A stretch of 64,000 nucleotides of DNA from an uncultured Bacteroidales bacterium (GTDB lineage: Bacteria > Bacteroidota > Bacteroidia > Bacteroidales > P3). Within the stretch, counting starts at the first letter, position 1; each line of letters starts with the position of its first letter. Below are positions 17,833 through 27,132 of the stretch, piece after piece. The notes beneath the pieces are model-generated. The model had not been told where the DNA came from, ran no database searches, and saw only the letters and a list, made by a program, of their open reading frames with translations. Location of the stretch: NCBI GenBank assembly GCA_900318665.1, contig ONLQ01000002.1, forward strand, positions 1-64,000, written 5' to 3'. A program made the position numbers and the translations under genes.

Positions 17833-18906
17833 ATGGATATGGAAAACAACAACGACAATCACGGGGAGAATACCACTAATTCTCAACCTTCGGTGCCAGA
17901 GCAAAAGGCTGCAAAGCCCAAGAAGAATGGCAGAGTGCTGAAACGTATCCATCGCTGGTGTTCCTCCAGGGTATGGAACTTTAGGGCCAGGGGTCGCGGC
18001 GTTAAGAAACTCTATGGGCATACAAAGGATGTTATAAAGACAAAACATCGCTTTGTGGTGATGGACACCCAGACCTACAAAGAGAAATTTGCCTTCCAGT
18101 TGTCGGGCGTCAATCTCTTTGTTGCCATTGGCGTATTGGTCATATTGATGATTGTTCTCACCACGGTGCTGATAGCCTTCACGCCGCTGCGCGAGTTCAT
18201 TCCGGGCTATGCCAATACCGAGATGGTGGAGCAGACCTACCACAATGCCGCTGTCATCGACTCGCTGGAGCAGAAGATGCTGCAGCAGGAGTGGATGATT
18301 AACACCATACAAGACGTGCTTTCGGAGCGCAGGGTTGATTTCGACTCAAATGCCACTGCGGCGCAGCATGCCGACTCCATAGCGGCGCTGGGTGTCACTC
18401 CTACGGAATATACCCATTCGCGCGCCGACAGTCTGTTGCGACTCTATGTGGACCACAACGACAGCCGCTATCAGGTGCGTGTGTCGTCGCAGGGTTCTTC
18501 GTCAAGACACGTCAATCTAACCGACAACCAGTCGGGCAAGGGGTTGTTCTTCACTCCGGTGCATGGCAAGGTTGTGGCAATGTTCGACCCCCAGATTTTT
18601 CACTATGGCATTGATGTGGCGGCAATGGCTAACGCCCCGATTAATGCTGTTTATGGCGGCACCGTTGTCTTTGCCAATTTCACTGTTGAGACGGGATATG
18701 TCATTGCCATACAGCATCCTGGTAATGTTCTCTCGGTCTATAAGCATTGCAGTTCCTTGCTCAAGCAGCAGGGCGACGTGGTGCGCGTGGGCGAGCCGTT
18801 GGCCTATCTTGGCAATTCAGGTCAGTTGACCACGGGTCCTCATCTCCATTTCGAACTTTGGATGAACGGCAAACCAGTTGACCCGTTGCAGTTCGTTGTC
18901 TTTTAG
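17833..18906 (+). CDS. M23-family peptidase (LytM domain), membrane-anchored
   Basis: This 357-residue protein probably acts on peptidoglycan in the periplasm, or regulates enzymes that do. The N-terminal 90 residues are polar and lysine-rich, followed by one membrane helix (NLFVAIGVLVILMIVLTTVL, about 95-115) and a coiled-coil-like linker. The C-terminal M23 domain (about 235-357) keeps the zinc ligands: HYGIDVAA supplies His and Asp in HxxxD form, and PHLHFELW supplies the HxH. It is therefore probably catalytically competent rather than an EnvC-type degenerate. It lies just upstream of dxr with a 33-bp gap. Confidence 0.9.
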   Translation: MDMENNNDNHGENTTNSQPSVPEQKAAKPKKNGRVLKRIHRWCSSRVWNFRARGRGVKKLYGHTKDVIKTKHRFVVMDTQTYKEKFAFQLSGVNLFVAIGVLVILMIVLTTVLIAFTPLREFIPGYANTEMVEQTYHNAAVIDSLEQKMLQQEWMINTIQDVLSERRVDFDSNATAAQHADSIAALGVTPTEYTHSRADSLLRLYVDHNDSRYQVRVSSQGSSSRHVNLTDNQSGKGLFFTPVHGKVVAMFDPQIFHYGIDVAAMANAPINAVYGGTVVFANFTVETGYVIAIQHPGNVLSVYKHCSSLLKQQGDVVRVGEPLAYLGNSGQLTTGPHLHFELWMNGKPVDPLQFVVF

Positions 18907-18939
18907 TCTTTATTCCGCATCGCATAAATCATCATCGAA

Positions 18940-20112
18940 ATGAATGTCAAACGCATAGCCATTCTTGGTAGTACGGGTTCCATAGGCACACAGGCTCTCA
19001 ACGTGGTACGGCGTCATCGCGACCGCTTTGCTGTCGAGGTATTGTGTGCTGGCAGCAATGCCGATTTGCTCATTGAGCAGGCGTGCGAGTTTGAGCCCAA
19101 CGCTGTGGCTATAGGTGATGAAAGTCAGTATCTGAAGGTGAAGGAAGCCCTTGAGCCGCTGATGATAAAGGTCTTTGCGGGTCAGGAGTCGATAGCCGAC
19201 CTTATGGAGATGGACACTATCGACATAGTGCTTGCCTCTATTGTTGGCTATGCTGGACTGAAACCGACGCTTCGGGCCATAGAGAACGGCCATGCCATAG
19301 CGCTGGCTAACAAAGAGACGATGGTGGTGGCGGGAGCCATAGTTACCGAGGCTGCCGCACGCAACGGCGTGCCTATTCTGCCTGTAGACTCCGAACATTC
19401 GGCAATTTTCCAGAGCCTCGTTGGCGAACAAGGCGAGTGGAATGCCTCCGAGGAGCGTTTTGTCAGTGCAGTAGATAAAATACTGCTGACGGCATCGGGT
19501 GGTCCGTTTCGTGGCCGCACGCGCGAGGAGTTGAGCAATGTGTCGCTTGCCGACGCACTGAAGCACCCCAACTGGAACATGGGCCGCAAGGTAACCATCG
19601 ACTCCGCAACTTTGATGAACAAGGGGCTGGAGGTCATAGAGGCCCGCTGGCTGTTCGGCATACCTGCCGAGCGCATAGAGGTGCTGGTGCATCCGCAGTC
19701 GGTGGTTCACTCCATGGTGCAGTACAAGGACGGAAGTATCAAAGCCCAGTTGGGTGTGCCTACCATGGAAACGCCCATACAGTATGCCTTTAGTTTTCCC
19801 GAACGCATTGAGAGCCATCTGCCGCGTCTTGATTTTGCCAACTATCCCACGTTGACTTTCGAGCGCCCAGACACATCTACATTCCGCTGTCTCGACATTG
19901 CCTATCGTGCCATAGCCCGTGGAGGCAATATGCCGTGCGCCATGAACGCTGCCAACGAGGTGGCTGTTAGTCGTTTCATTGCCGGAGAGATTGGTTTTCT
20001 CGACATTGCCGACCTGGTGGAGCGCACCATGCAGGATACCCCGTTCATAGAAAATCCTACACTGCAGGACCTCATCGATACTAATAATCAAGTGAATAGA
20101 ATGGGGAAATAA
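18940..20112 (+). CDS. dxr: 1-deoxy-D-xylulose 5-phosphate reductoisomerase
   Basis: This enzyme catalyses the NADPH-dependent conversion of DXP to MEP, the committed step of the non-mevalonate isoprenoid pathway. It has 390 residues, normal length. The NADPH motif GSTGSIG is at residues 10-16. The substrate and metal region includes PVDSEHSAIFQ and TASGGPF, and the domain joint includes HPNWNMGRKVTIDSATL. The C-terminal helical domain (NAANEVAVSRFIAG) is present. It sits in the same block as uppS, which uses the pathway product to make undecaprenyl diphosphate. Confidence 0.97.
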   Translation: MNVKRIAILGSTGSIGTQALNVVRRHRDRFAVEVLCAGSNADLLIEQACEFEPNAVAIGDESQYLKVKEALEPLMIKVFAGQESIADLMEMDTIDIVLASIVGYAGLKPTLRAIENGHAIALANKETMVVAGAIVTEAAARNGVPILPVDSEHSAIFQSLVGEQGEWNASEERFVSAVDKILLTASGGPFRGRTREELSNVSLADALKHPNWNMGRKVTIDSATLMNKGLEVIEARWLFGIPAERIEVLVHPQSVVHSMVQYKDGSIKAQLGVPTMETPIQYAFSFPERIESHLPRLDFANYPTLTFERPDTSTFRCLDIAYRAIARGGNMPCAMNAANEVAVSRFIAGEIGFLDIADLVERTMQDTPFIENPTLQDLIDTNNQVNRMGK

Positions 20113-20189
20113 TTGCCTTATTCGGAATAACGAAACAATCATCTGAAAAAACAAAAACAGAAATACATCTAATCTAAATACTTGCTTCT

Positions 20190-21605
20190 ATGAAAGTTTT
20201 AGCCCTTCTGCTTAGTCTCTCGCTGCTTGTAATCACCCATGAGTTTGGGCATCTTGGTTTTGCCAAACTGTTTCATACTCGTGTTAGGAGGTTCTACCTC
20301 TTCTTCAACTGGGGTTTTTCCATTTTCAAAGCCAAGAAGTTCGACGGCAAATGGCATTTCCTGTTCTTCAACAAGACTACGCCCGAGTCGTGGGACGAGA
20401 AGAACCTGCGCGAGGAGGACCGCGACAACACGTTGTGGGGCATTGGCTGGGTGCCGCTGGGCGGCTATTGCGACATTGCCGGTATGATTGATGAGACCAA
20501 GGGCATAGACGACCTTGAAAGCGAGCCGCAGCCTTGGGAGTACCGCACCAAGCCCGCATGGCAGCGTCTGTGCATCATCAGTGGCGGCGTGTTGGTGAAT
20601 TTCATCTCGGCGCTGCTCATCTATACCTGCATCTTTGCCCATTGGGGCAAGGACGAACTGCCTATGCGCAATGCCTCGCTGGGCTACGAGTATCATCAGA
20701 TACTGCTCGACGAGGGCTTCCAGAATGGCGATATAATTTATTCCATTGGCAACAAGGAGATTGACGACATTGCCGAGGCCGAGAAAGAACTGCTGCTTGC
20801 TAATCCTTACGATGTGACCGTGATGCGTGGCGACAGCCTTGTGCATCTCACCCTTTCGGGCTCTTTGCAGTCGCGTGTCAATGCCGAGCAGCCTCGCGAG
20901 GGCTTGATTCTTGGCGTGCGTATGCCTTTTGTGGTCAAGGATTTTGTGCCAGGCTCTGTGGCTCAGCAGGCTGGCATTGAGCCTGGCGACAGCGTTGTGT
21001 CCGTCAATGGCGTTGCCATGAATTCTTATGGCGAGATAAGCAAGGCGTTGGCCGAAAATGCTGGCGACACTATAACCATTGGCCTCTGCCGACATAGCGA
21101 AGGCGAGATGGCCTACAAAGAGATAAGTTTCAGTCTGCCTTCCGATGGTAAGATGGGTGTGCAGTTGTGCACTCCGCTCGAACTTTTCAACGTGCGTCAT
21201 ATCGACTACAACTTCTTCGAGGCCATTCCCGCAGGTATCTCTTACGGTTGGAACACGCTTGTCACCTACATTTCCTCGCTCAAGATTATCTTCACCAAGA
21301 ATGGAGCGCAGAGTCTTGGCGGTTTCATCACCATGGGCAGCATCTTCCCCGAAACGTGGCAGTGGTATTCGTTCTGGAATATTACGGCGTTTCTTGCCCT
21401 CATACTTGCGTTTATGAACTTCATACCTATTCCTGGACTTGACGGAGGTTATATACTCTTCACCTTGTGGGAAATCATCACCCGTCGCAAACCCTCGGAC
21501 AAGTTCCTCACCTACGCCAACAACATAGGTTTCATATTCCTTCTGCTGCTCCTTGTTCTTGCCAATGGTAACGATATCTGGCGTCTAATCAGAGGTATGT
21601 TCTAA
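20190..21605 (+). CDS. rseP: RseP-type site-2 intramembrane zinc metalloprotease
   Basis: This inner-membrane protease, with 471 residues and four membrane helices, cleaves substrates such as anti-sigma factors and leftover signal peptides within the membrane. The zinc motif HEFGH is at residues 17-21 in the first helix, and the third ligand region is FIPIPGLDGG near residue 411. Two PDZ regions lie between; the second is clear (FVPGSVAQQAGIEPGDSVVSVNG), and the first is weaker. It follows dxr, the usual Bacteroidota and proteobacterial order (dxr-rseP-bamA-skp), here expanded with other genes. Confidence 0.95.
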   Translation: MKVLALLLSLSLLVITHEFGHLGFAKLFHTRVRRFYLFFNWGFSIFKAKKFDGKWHFLFFNKTTPESWDEKNLREEDRDNTLWGIGWVPLGGYCDIAGMIDETKGIDDLESEPQPWEYRTKPAWQRLCIISGGVLVNFISALLIYTCIFAHWGKDELPMRNASLGYEYHQILLDEGFQNGDIIYSIGNKEIDDIAEAEKELLLANPYDVTVMRGDSLVHLTLSGSLQSRVNAEQPREGLILGVRMPFVVKDFVPGSVAQQAGIEPGDSVVSVNGVAMNSYGEISKALAENAGDTITIGLCRHSEGEMAYKEISFSLPSDGKMGVQLCTPLELFNVRHIDYNFFEAIPAGISYGWNTLVTYISSLKIIFTKNGAQSLGGFITMGSIFPETWQWYSFWNITAFLALILAFMNFIPIPGLDGGYILFTLWEIITRRKPSDKFLTYANNIGFIFLLLLLVLANGNDIWRLIRGMF

Positions 21606-21628
21606 TCGCTTTGCGCTGAACCTTTGAA

Positions 21629-23083
21629 ATGAGAAAACTCGACTGGTACATACTCAAGTCATTTCTTGGCCCGTTGGTGCTGACCTTTGCGGTGTCGATA
21701 TTCGTGCTTCTCATGCAGTTTGTGTGGAAGTATATCGACGATATGGTCGGCAAGGGTCTCGACTTTGGTGTCATAGCCGAGATGCTGCTCTATGCCTCCG
21801 CCACCTTTGTGCCTATGGCGTTGCCGATAGCCATTCTTTTTGCCTCTATAATGACCATGGGCAATTTCGGCGAGAAATATGAGTTGATAGCCATGAAGGC
21901 CAGTGGCGTGTCGGTGGTTCGTATAATGATGCCTCTCACCATCGTGGCTTTGCTGCTGACGGGTGTGGCGTTCTATTTTGCCAACAACGTGATGCCGCAG
22001 GCCATGTTCAAATACAAATCCACGCTCTACGACATCACGCGCAAAAAACCTGCCGTCAACATACGCCCCAGCCAGTATTACAGCGAGATAGAAGGTTATG
22101 TCATCAGAGCCAATCAGAAAGACGAGGACGACCGCACCCTGCACGACATTATCATCTACGACCATTCGCAGGGCATGAACAAGACCAATGTCGTGGTGGC
22201 AGAGAGAGGACTATTGCAATCTACGCCCGATGACAAATATCTGATATTTACACTCTATGATGGTTACACCTACAGCGAGCCTACGGCGGGCAAGGATTTT
22301 TTCAGCCGTCCGTTGACGCGCATAGGCTTCAAGGAGCAGGCGCTGACATTCGACATCTCGTCGTTTGCCTTCTCCCGCTCTGGCGACGATATATATGCTG
22401 GCAACTACCGTGTGATGAATGTTGTGCAACTCGACACCGCAGTCAGAAAACTCAATAGCGAATATGAAGGGCAGTGCAATATCTATTGCAACAATATGCT
22501 CGACAAACTTTACACCTATAAGGTGTTTCTCGAAAATGTCGATTCCGTCAGCGTGGCCCCCTCGGAGACCATAGAACAGATGATAGCGCGAGCCGACGAC
22601 TCCAAGCGTGCTGCCATCTATCGTCAGGCGCGTAGGACGGCCAATATGTCGTATGAGGATTTCGAACTCTTTTCCAAGAGCCTGCACGCCGACCTTGAAT
22701 ACATTAACCGCCATCACATAGAGTGGCAGCGCAAGTATTCCCTTTCGGTCGCATGTCTGTTGCTGTTCCTCATTGGCGCGCCGTTTGGCTCCATAGTGCG
22801 CAAAGGCGGTCTGGGACTGCCACTGGTTGCCTCGGTGGCTTTCTTTGTGCTTTACTATGTGGTAGGTATGATTGGCGAAAAGATGGTGCGTGAGGGTGCC
22901 GCTGGTCCTATAGGAATGTGGTACTCTACTTTTGTGTTCATTCCCATAGGCGCGTTCCTTACGTTGCAGGCCACAACCGATTCGGCTTTATTCGATGCCT
23001 CGTCGTGGCAGAAATTTTTCAAGAGATTGTTTCATCATAAAGAGCCACTGCCCAATGTGGAGGTGGTCGAAAAAGAACAATAG
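21629..23083 (+). CDS. LptF/LptG-type LPS export permease (YjgP/YjgQ family)
   Basis: This is the inner-membrane permease subunit that, with LptB, lifts LPS toward the periplasmic bridge. It has 484 residues, longer than proteobacterial LptF/G (about 360) because of an extended periplasmic region. Three membrane helices lie at each end: the first starts LDWYILKSFLGPLVLTF, and the last group includes LLFLIGAPFGSIVRKGG. The central part is a beta-jelly-roll domain. The DRYILK-like opening and the GAPFGSIVRKGGLG motif are typical. I cannot decide between LptF and LptG. The next gene starts 8 bp downstream. Confidence 0.9.
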   Translation: MRKLDWYILKSFLGPLVLTFAVSIFVLLMQFVWKYIDDMVGKGLDFGVIAEMLLYASATFVPMALPIAILFASIMTMGNFGEKYELIAMKASGVSVVRIMMPLTIVALLLTGVAFYFANNVMPQAMFKYKSTLYDITRKKPAVNIRPSQYYSEIEGYVIRANQKDEDDRTLHDIIIYDHSQGMNKTNVVVAERGLLQSTPDDKYLIFTLYDGYTYSEPTAGKDFFSRPLTRIGFKEQALTFDISSFAFSRSGDDIYAGNYRVMNVVQLDTAVRKLNSEYEGQCNIYCNNMLDKLYTYKVFLENVDSVSVAPSETIEQMIARADDSKRAAIYRQARRTANMSYEDFELFSKSLHADLEYINRHHIEWQRKYSLSVACLLLFLIGAPFGSIVRKGGLGLPLVASVAFFVLYYVVGMIGEKMVREGAAGPIGMWYSTFVFIPIGAFLTLQATTDSALFDASSWQKFFKRLFHHKEPLPNVEVVEKEQ

Positions 23084-23091
23084 TTATTGTT

Positions 23092-25023
23092 ATGAAAAAG
23101 AATTTGTTTATTATTATTGTGTCCATGCTGTGCATGCAGTGGGCTATGGGTCAGACTGCTGTGCCATATAGCGAGAATTTTGAAGCCTATGTGGCCGACA
23201 CAGTGCCATCCAGCAACTATGGCTCGTCCTACAACGTTACGCCTACAGACTATCCCAATAACCTTATGCCCGAAGGGTGGAAAGTGCTGGGCACGTCCAA
23301 TTCGGCCATGCAGACGCCTCGGGCCTATGTGGCAAAGGTAAGTGGCCAATGGGGAAGCAATGGAGCGCTTGTGATGGTTAGCAGCGCGTCGCAGCCGCTC
23401 GTAGCCATATTGCCACGTCTTGCCGCAGGGCTTGAATCGCTGCGGTTGACGTTCAAATACCACAGTCCCGATATGCGTTTTGTGATAGGTTACACCACCA
23501 GCCGCAGCAATGCCAGCGCCTTTGTGGCATTGGACACGGTGTCTGCTTCTACCAGTCTTACCACCTATACCTACAACTACGCCAACCACGATTATCCTTC
23601 ATCCATCTGCTATATGGCCATCAAGGTGGCCGACTCGTCGGATGCTTATGTGTCGATAGACGATGTGTCGGTCGGAAATTCGCAGCGCGAGCACCTTATC
23701 GAGGTCTTTGCCAATGTTGATACTGCTGGCAGTGTGTCGGGTGGCGGACGCTATGTGTCAGGAACCAATATAACGCTGACCGCTACACCTGCGCCGGGCT
23801 ATCGTTTTTTCAACTGGGACGATGGAAACGCCGTCAATCCTCGTAGCGTTACCGTTGGAGGTGCCGACACCTATGTTGCAAACTTCATACTTGACGGTCA
23901 GCAATCGACCAATCTTGACGTTTCGGTCAACACCAACAACGACCAGATGGGTTCCGTTGTAGGTGGGGGCCACTATGCTCGGGGCTTCTATGCCTCGCTC
24001 ACTGCCGAGCCGCTCAACGGCTACCGTTTTGTGTGTTGGAGCAATGGCAGTACCGAGAGAAAGATTCTTACGGTTGTTGATGCCACGGCCTATTATACTG
24101 CTCTCTTTGCTCGAGCCGACTCGGTGGGCACCGTTTACACCATTACCGCCCGTGCCAACAATAGTTCTTACGGCACCGTTTCGGGCGCTTCGGAAAAGCC
24201 TTATGGCGCAAAACTTACGCTTACGGCAAACCCCAGCCGTGGATACAACTTTGTCAATTGGAGCGATGGAAACATCGAGAATCCTCGCACGGTGACGGTT
24301 ACGGGAACCAATGTCTATATTGCCAATTTCTCCGCCGAGAGCAACACGCAGCGTTATCGTGTCAGCATCACGAGCGACAACGATTACTATGGCAGTGTTG
24401 GCGGTTCGGGTCTCTATCCGGCCAATGCCTATGCTACGGCTCTTGCGGTGGCTAATTCGGGTCTGACCTTCCAGGAGTGGGACAATGGCGAGTTCTCCAA
24501 TCCCTACACCTTTGTCGTTTCGTGCGATACCGCCCTGGTAGCGCATTTCGACGATGGCACGGTGATTACCATAGACACCTTCACCGTTGTCGTTCGCGCC
24601 AACAATTCTGCTCTTGGCACTGTCGAGGGCGGCGGACGCTATGCTGCCAATAGTGTTGTAACGATTGTTGCCACGCCTGCCGAAGGTGCCCGTTTTGTGC
24701 GCTGGAACGATGGTCCTACCGATGCCACGCGCAATGTGCGTGTAACGGCAAATGTCAATTATGTGGCATTCTTCGAGGCCGACGAGGTCCCCCACACAGG
24801 CATAAGCGGCGTTGCGCTTGACGAGGTGAAAGTCTTTGTACGAGGAGACGCCATAGTGGTGCGTGGTGCTACGACTTGCGACGTGCAGATATTCAATGCC
24901 ATGGGTCGCCAGGTTGCCACAGGCGGCCACAGCCACGAGTGTCAGTTCCGTGTGCCTGCTAGCGGTGTTTATATGGTGCGGATTGACGGCCGCCCGAAAT
25001 GCAGCGTGGCAGTGTTAAGATAG
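23092..25023 (+). CDS. Secreted T9SS protein with jelly-roll domain and five InlB-type B repeats
   Basis: This 643-residue protein has a signal peptide (MKKNLFIIIVSMLCMQWAMG), then a choice-of-anchor-J/cleaved-adhesin-like jelly roll (about 25-205; YSENFEAY at its start). Five divergent InlB B repeats of about 75 residues follow (about 205-575). Each carries a GxVxGGGxYxxG turn and an FxxWxDG motif followed by a final FxA strand. The last 75 residues are a T9SS type A sorting domain (VQIFNAMGRQVATGG, GVYMVRIDG). Export to the surface by T9SS is predicted. Adhesion is the usual inference but is not shown. A strong terminator follows, so it ends the rseP-lpt transcript. Confidence 0.9.
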   Translation: MKKNLFIIIVSMLCMQWAMGQTAVPYSENFEAYVADTVPSSNYGSSYNVTPTDYPNNLMPEGWKVLGTSNSAMQTPRAYVAKVSGQWGSNGALVMVSSASQPLVAILPRLAAGLESLRLTFKYHSPDMRFVIGYTTSRSNASAFVALDTVSASTSLTTYTYNYANHDYPSSICYMAIKVADSSDAYVSIDDVSVGNSQREHLIEVFANVDTAGSVSGGGRYVSGTNITLTATPAPGYRFFNWDDGNAVNPRSVTVGGADTYVANFILDGQQSTNLDVSVNTNNDQMGSVVGGGHYARGFYASLTAEPLNGYRFVCWSNGSTERKILTVVDATAYYTALFARADSVGTVYTITARANNSSYGTVSGASEKPYGAKLTLTANPSRGYNFVNWSDGNIENPRTVTVTGTNVYIANFSAESNTQRYRVSITSDNDYYGSVGGSGLYPANAYATALAVANSGLTFQEWDNGEFSNPYTFVVSCDTALVAHFDDGTVITIDTFTVVVRANNSALGTVEGGGRYAANSVVTIVATPAEGARFVRWNDGPTDATRNVRVTANVNYVAFFEADEVPHTGISGVALDEVKVFVRGDAIVVRGATTCDVQIFNAMGRQVATGGHSHECQFRVPASGVYMVRIDGRPKCSVAVLR

Positions 25024-25051
25024 TGATAAATATCGAACTATTAAATGATTA

Positions 25052-25089
25052 AAAGGCGGTTTCCAGTCCGAGAAATCGCCTTTCTTTTT
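25052..25089 (+). terminator. Strong rho-independent terminator
   Basis: A 12-bp stem (25052-25063 with 25072-25083, one G-U pair) has an 8-nt loop and is followed by CTTTTT. It ends the transcript of the T9SS protein and lies just before the SDR gene's ATG at 25096, which helps to place that start. Confidence 0.88.
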
Positions 25090-25095
25090 ACGATT

Positions 25096-26085
25096 ATGAA
25101 GGTCCTTCTTTTGGGTGGCAGCGGATTGCTGGGACATCATGTGCTGCGGCTGCTTTTGCAGACAGGTCACGAGGTTTCCGCACTGCTGCGTCGTCAGTCA
25201 GCCATTCGTCTGCCACAAGATTTTATGGCCCGCCATGCGGCATATTACAGAGGGTACATTGGCTCGCTGCTTGATTATGATGCGCTGCGGTCGGCTGCCG
25301 AGGGCTGTGACGCCATTATTAACTGTGCGGGTGTTACCGATATGTCGCTGTTGCGCTACGAGGACTATCTGCCTGTCAATTGCGACCTCTGTTTCATGCT
25401 GTTGCGACTGATGAGCGAGAATGGGATTAGTCGTCTTGTGCATGTGGGTACGGCCAACACTATAGGCTATGGCACTGCCAACAGTCCCGCCCGTGAGGAT
25501 GCCCCAATGCAGAGCCCTTTCACCGCGTCGCTCTATGCACGTAGCAAGTGGGCAGGTGAGCAGGCTTTGCTTCGCGAAGCTCGCCAACGTGCCAATTGGC
25601 ATGTAGTAGTAGTGTGCCCTGGTTTTATGATAGGCGACTACGATGTCAAACCCTCGTCGGGACAGTTGCTGCTGACGGGTTATCGCAAGCCGTTGATGGC
25701 TGTGCCTCGTGGTGGCAAGAGTTTCGTGGCTGCGTCTGACGTGGCTGTTGCCACGGTCAATGCGCTGACACTCGGCACCTCGGGCGAGCAATACCTGCTG
25801 ACGGGCGAGAACATGAGTCTTGCCGATTTCTATAGGCTTCAAGCCTTGGTGTGTGGCTATAAGCAGCGTATCGTTTTGTTGCCTACGTGGCTAGTCCTTG
25901 TGGCGGGCGCTGTGGGCAGCGTGCTTAGGTGGTTCCGCCTGCGTACGCAACTCTCTCTCTGCAATGTACGGCAACTGCTGGTGCGCGAATACTACGACAA
26001 TTCGCTTGCCCGCCGTACCCTTGCCATGCCCTCTACGCCCGTCAGCGACGCAATTGCCCAATTCTTTGAGTGGTATGGAAAATAA
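25096..26085 (+). CDS. NAD(P)-dependent epimerase/dehydratase-like SDR protein
   Basis: This is an extended short-chain dehydrogenase of 329 residues. The ATG at 25096 was chosen because the Rossmann signature (KVLLLGGSGLLGHHV) starts at residue 2 and an upstream terminator occupies the earlier in-frame region. The active-site YARSKWAGE gives the YxxxK pair. A hydrophobic stretch near residue 275 (LPTWLVLVAGAVGSVLRWF) resembles the membrane-associating tail of 3-beta-HSD-like members. The substrate is unknown; sugar nucleotides or lipid-like alcohols are both plausible. The next gene has its own promoter inside this gene's 3' end. Confidence 0.8.
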   Translation: MKVLLLGGSGLLGHHVLRLLLQTGHEVSALLRRQSAIRLPQDFMARHAAYYRGYIGSLLDYDALRSAAEGCDAIINCAGVTDMSLLRYEDYLPVNCDLCFMLLRLMSENGISRLVHVGTANTIGYGTANSPAREDAPMQSPFTASLYARSKWAGEQALLREARQRANWHVVVVCPGFMIGDYDVKPSSGQLLLTGYRKPLMAVPRGGKSFVAASDVAVATVNALTLGTSGEQYLLTGENMSLADFYRLQALVCGYKQRIVLLPTWLVLVAGAVGSVLRWFRLRTQLSLCNVRQLLVREYYDNSLARRTLAMPSTPVSDAIAQFFEWYGK

Positions 26086-26097
26086 TTCGTATTTTTG
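26065..26097 (+). promoter_or_regulatory. Bacteroidota promoter for the DUF4837 gene
   Basis: TTTG (26065-26068) and TATTTTTG (26090-26097) are separated by 21 bp, a good match to the phylum-type -33/-7 promoter. It overlaps the stop codon of the SDR gene and is 22 bp before the next ATG. Confidence 0.75.
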
Positions 26098-26118
26098 CAG
26101 ATTAAAAATATTAGAACT

Positions 26119-27123
26119 ATGAAACGTATTTACGGACTTCTTCTGGTGGCGGCCTTGTTGCTCTCGGCTTGCGATGGCAATAAAGGCGCTTCGCAGAAAA
26201 AGGGCTCGTCGGGCAAGACGCTCGAAATGCTTGTCGTGGCCGACCGCAATGTCTATAATGGCAGCACGAAGCAGTTGATAGACACTATTTTCCGCCAGCC
26301 GCAAGTTGGCTTGCCGCAGGTTGAGCCCATGTTCGACGTTGTCAATATTCCCACATCGTCGTTTCAGAACACCGAGATGTTCCGCGTCCATCGCAACGTG
26401 ATGATTTGCGACGTCAAGGCGGACAACCCCAACAAGGCCTATTTCCACAAAGACCAATGGTCGGCGCCGCAGGTGGTTTTCGAGTTCGCCGCTTCCGACA
26501 GGGCACATCTCGACTCGCTCATAGAGCACTATGCGCCACAGGTCATAGAGGCCATGCATCAGGCTGATTATCGCCGCATAGAGAAGGCTTTCCGTGGCAC
26601 GCTGGGCTACGAGTTGGTGGAGAAAATAGAAAAGCAGTTCAACTTCCGACTCACAGTGTCTGGCGAGTTCGAAATGGCACACCCACTGAATCCCTCGCCC
26701 GATTTCGCGTGGATTCGCAAGGAGGCTAAAGACTTTGGCCTTGGCGTGCTTGTGCATGTGGCCGACTATAAGGATGCCGATGTGTTTCAAGAGGAAAAAA
26801 TCCTCAACCATCTCGACACCTTGATGCGTCGCCATGTTCCAGGTCCTGCTCCCGACAGTTATATGGGCACCCAGCGTAGCACCGAGTTCTATACTCGCGT
26901 GGTGGATTTCAACGACTGCAAATATGCCGTCGAGACCCGTGGCTGCTGGCGTCTCTTTGGCGATTTCATGGGCGGCCCATTTGTGTGCTACACGTTGCTC
27001 GACCCCTCTGGCAGCCGCATCATCACGCTGGTGGGCTATGTGTTCTGCCCTCGCTTCAATAAGCGCGACTATCTGATGCAAGTCGATGGCATCTGCCATT
27101 CGCTCAAATTCATTAGTGAATAG
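26119..27123 (+). CDS. DUF4837 family lipoprotein
   Basis: This 334-residue predicted lipoprotein starts at 26119 (MKRIYGLLLVAALLLSACDGN), with the lipobox Cys about residue 17. The body contains family hallmarks such as LEMLVVADRNVYNG near the start and DYLMQVDGICHSLKF at the end. DUF4837 is a Bacteroidota family of unknown function usually next to the DUF6089/uppS/bamA genes, as here, which suggests an envelope role. It has its own promoter. The following gene begins within 10 bp in the same frame. Confidence 0.88.
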   Translation: MKRIYGLLLVAALLLSACDGNKGASQKKGSSGKTLEMLVVADRNVYNGSTKQLIDTIFRQPQVGLPQVEPMFDVVNIPTSSFQNTEMFRVHRNVMICDVKADNPNKAYFHKDQWSAPQVVFEFAASDRAHLDSLIEHYAPQVIEAMHQADYRRIEKAFRGTLGYELVEKIEKQFNFRLTVSGEFEMAHPLNPSPDFAWIRKEAKDFGLGVLVHVADYKDADVFQEEKILNHLDTLMRRHVPGPAPDSYMGTQRSTEFYTRVVDFNDCKYAVETRGCWRLFGDFMGGPFVCYTLLDPSGSRIITLVGYVFCPRFNKRDYLMQVDGICHSLKFISE

Positions 27124-27132
27124 TTCCTGTCC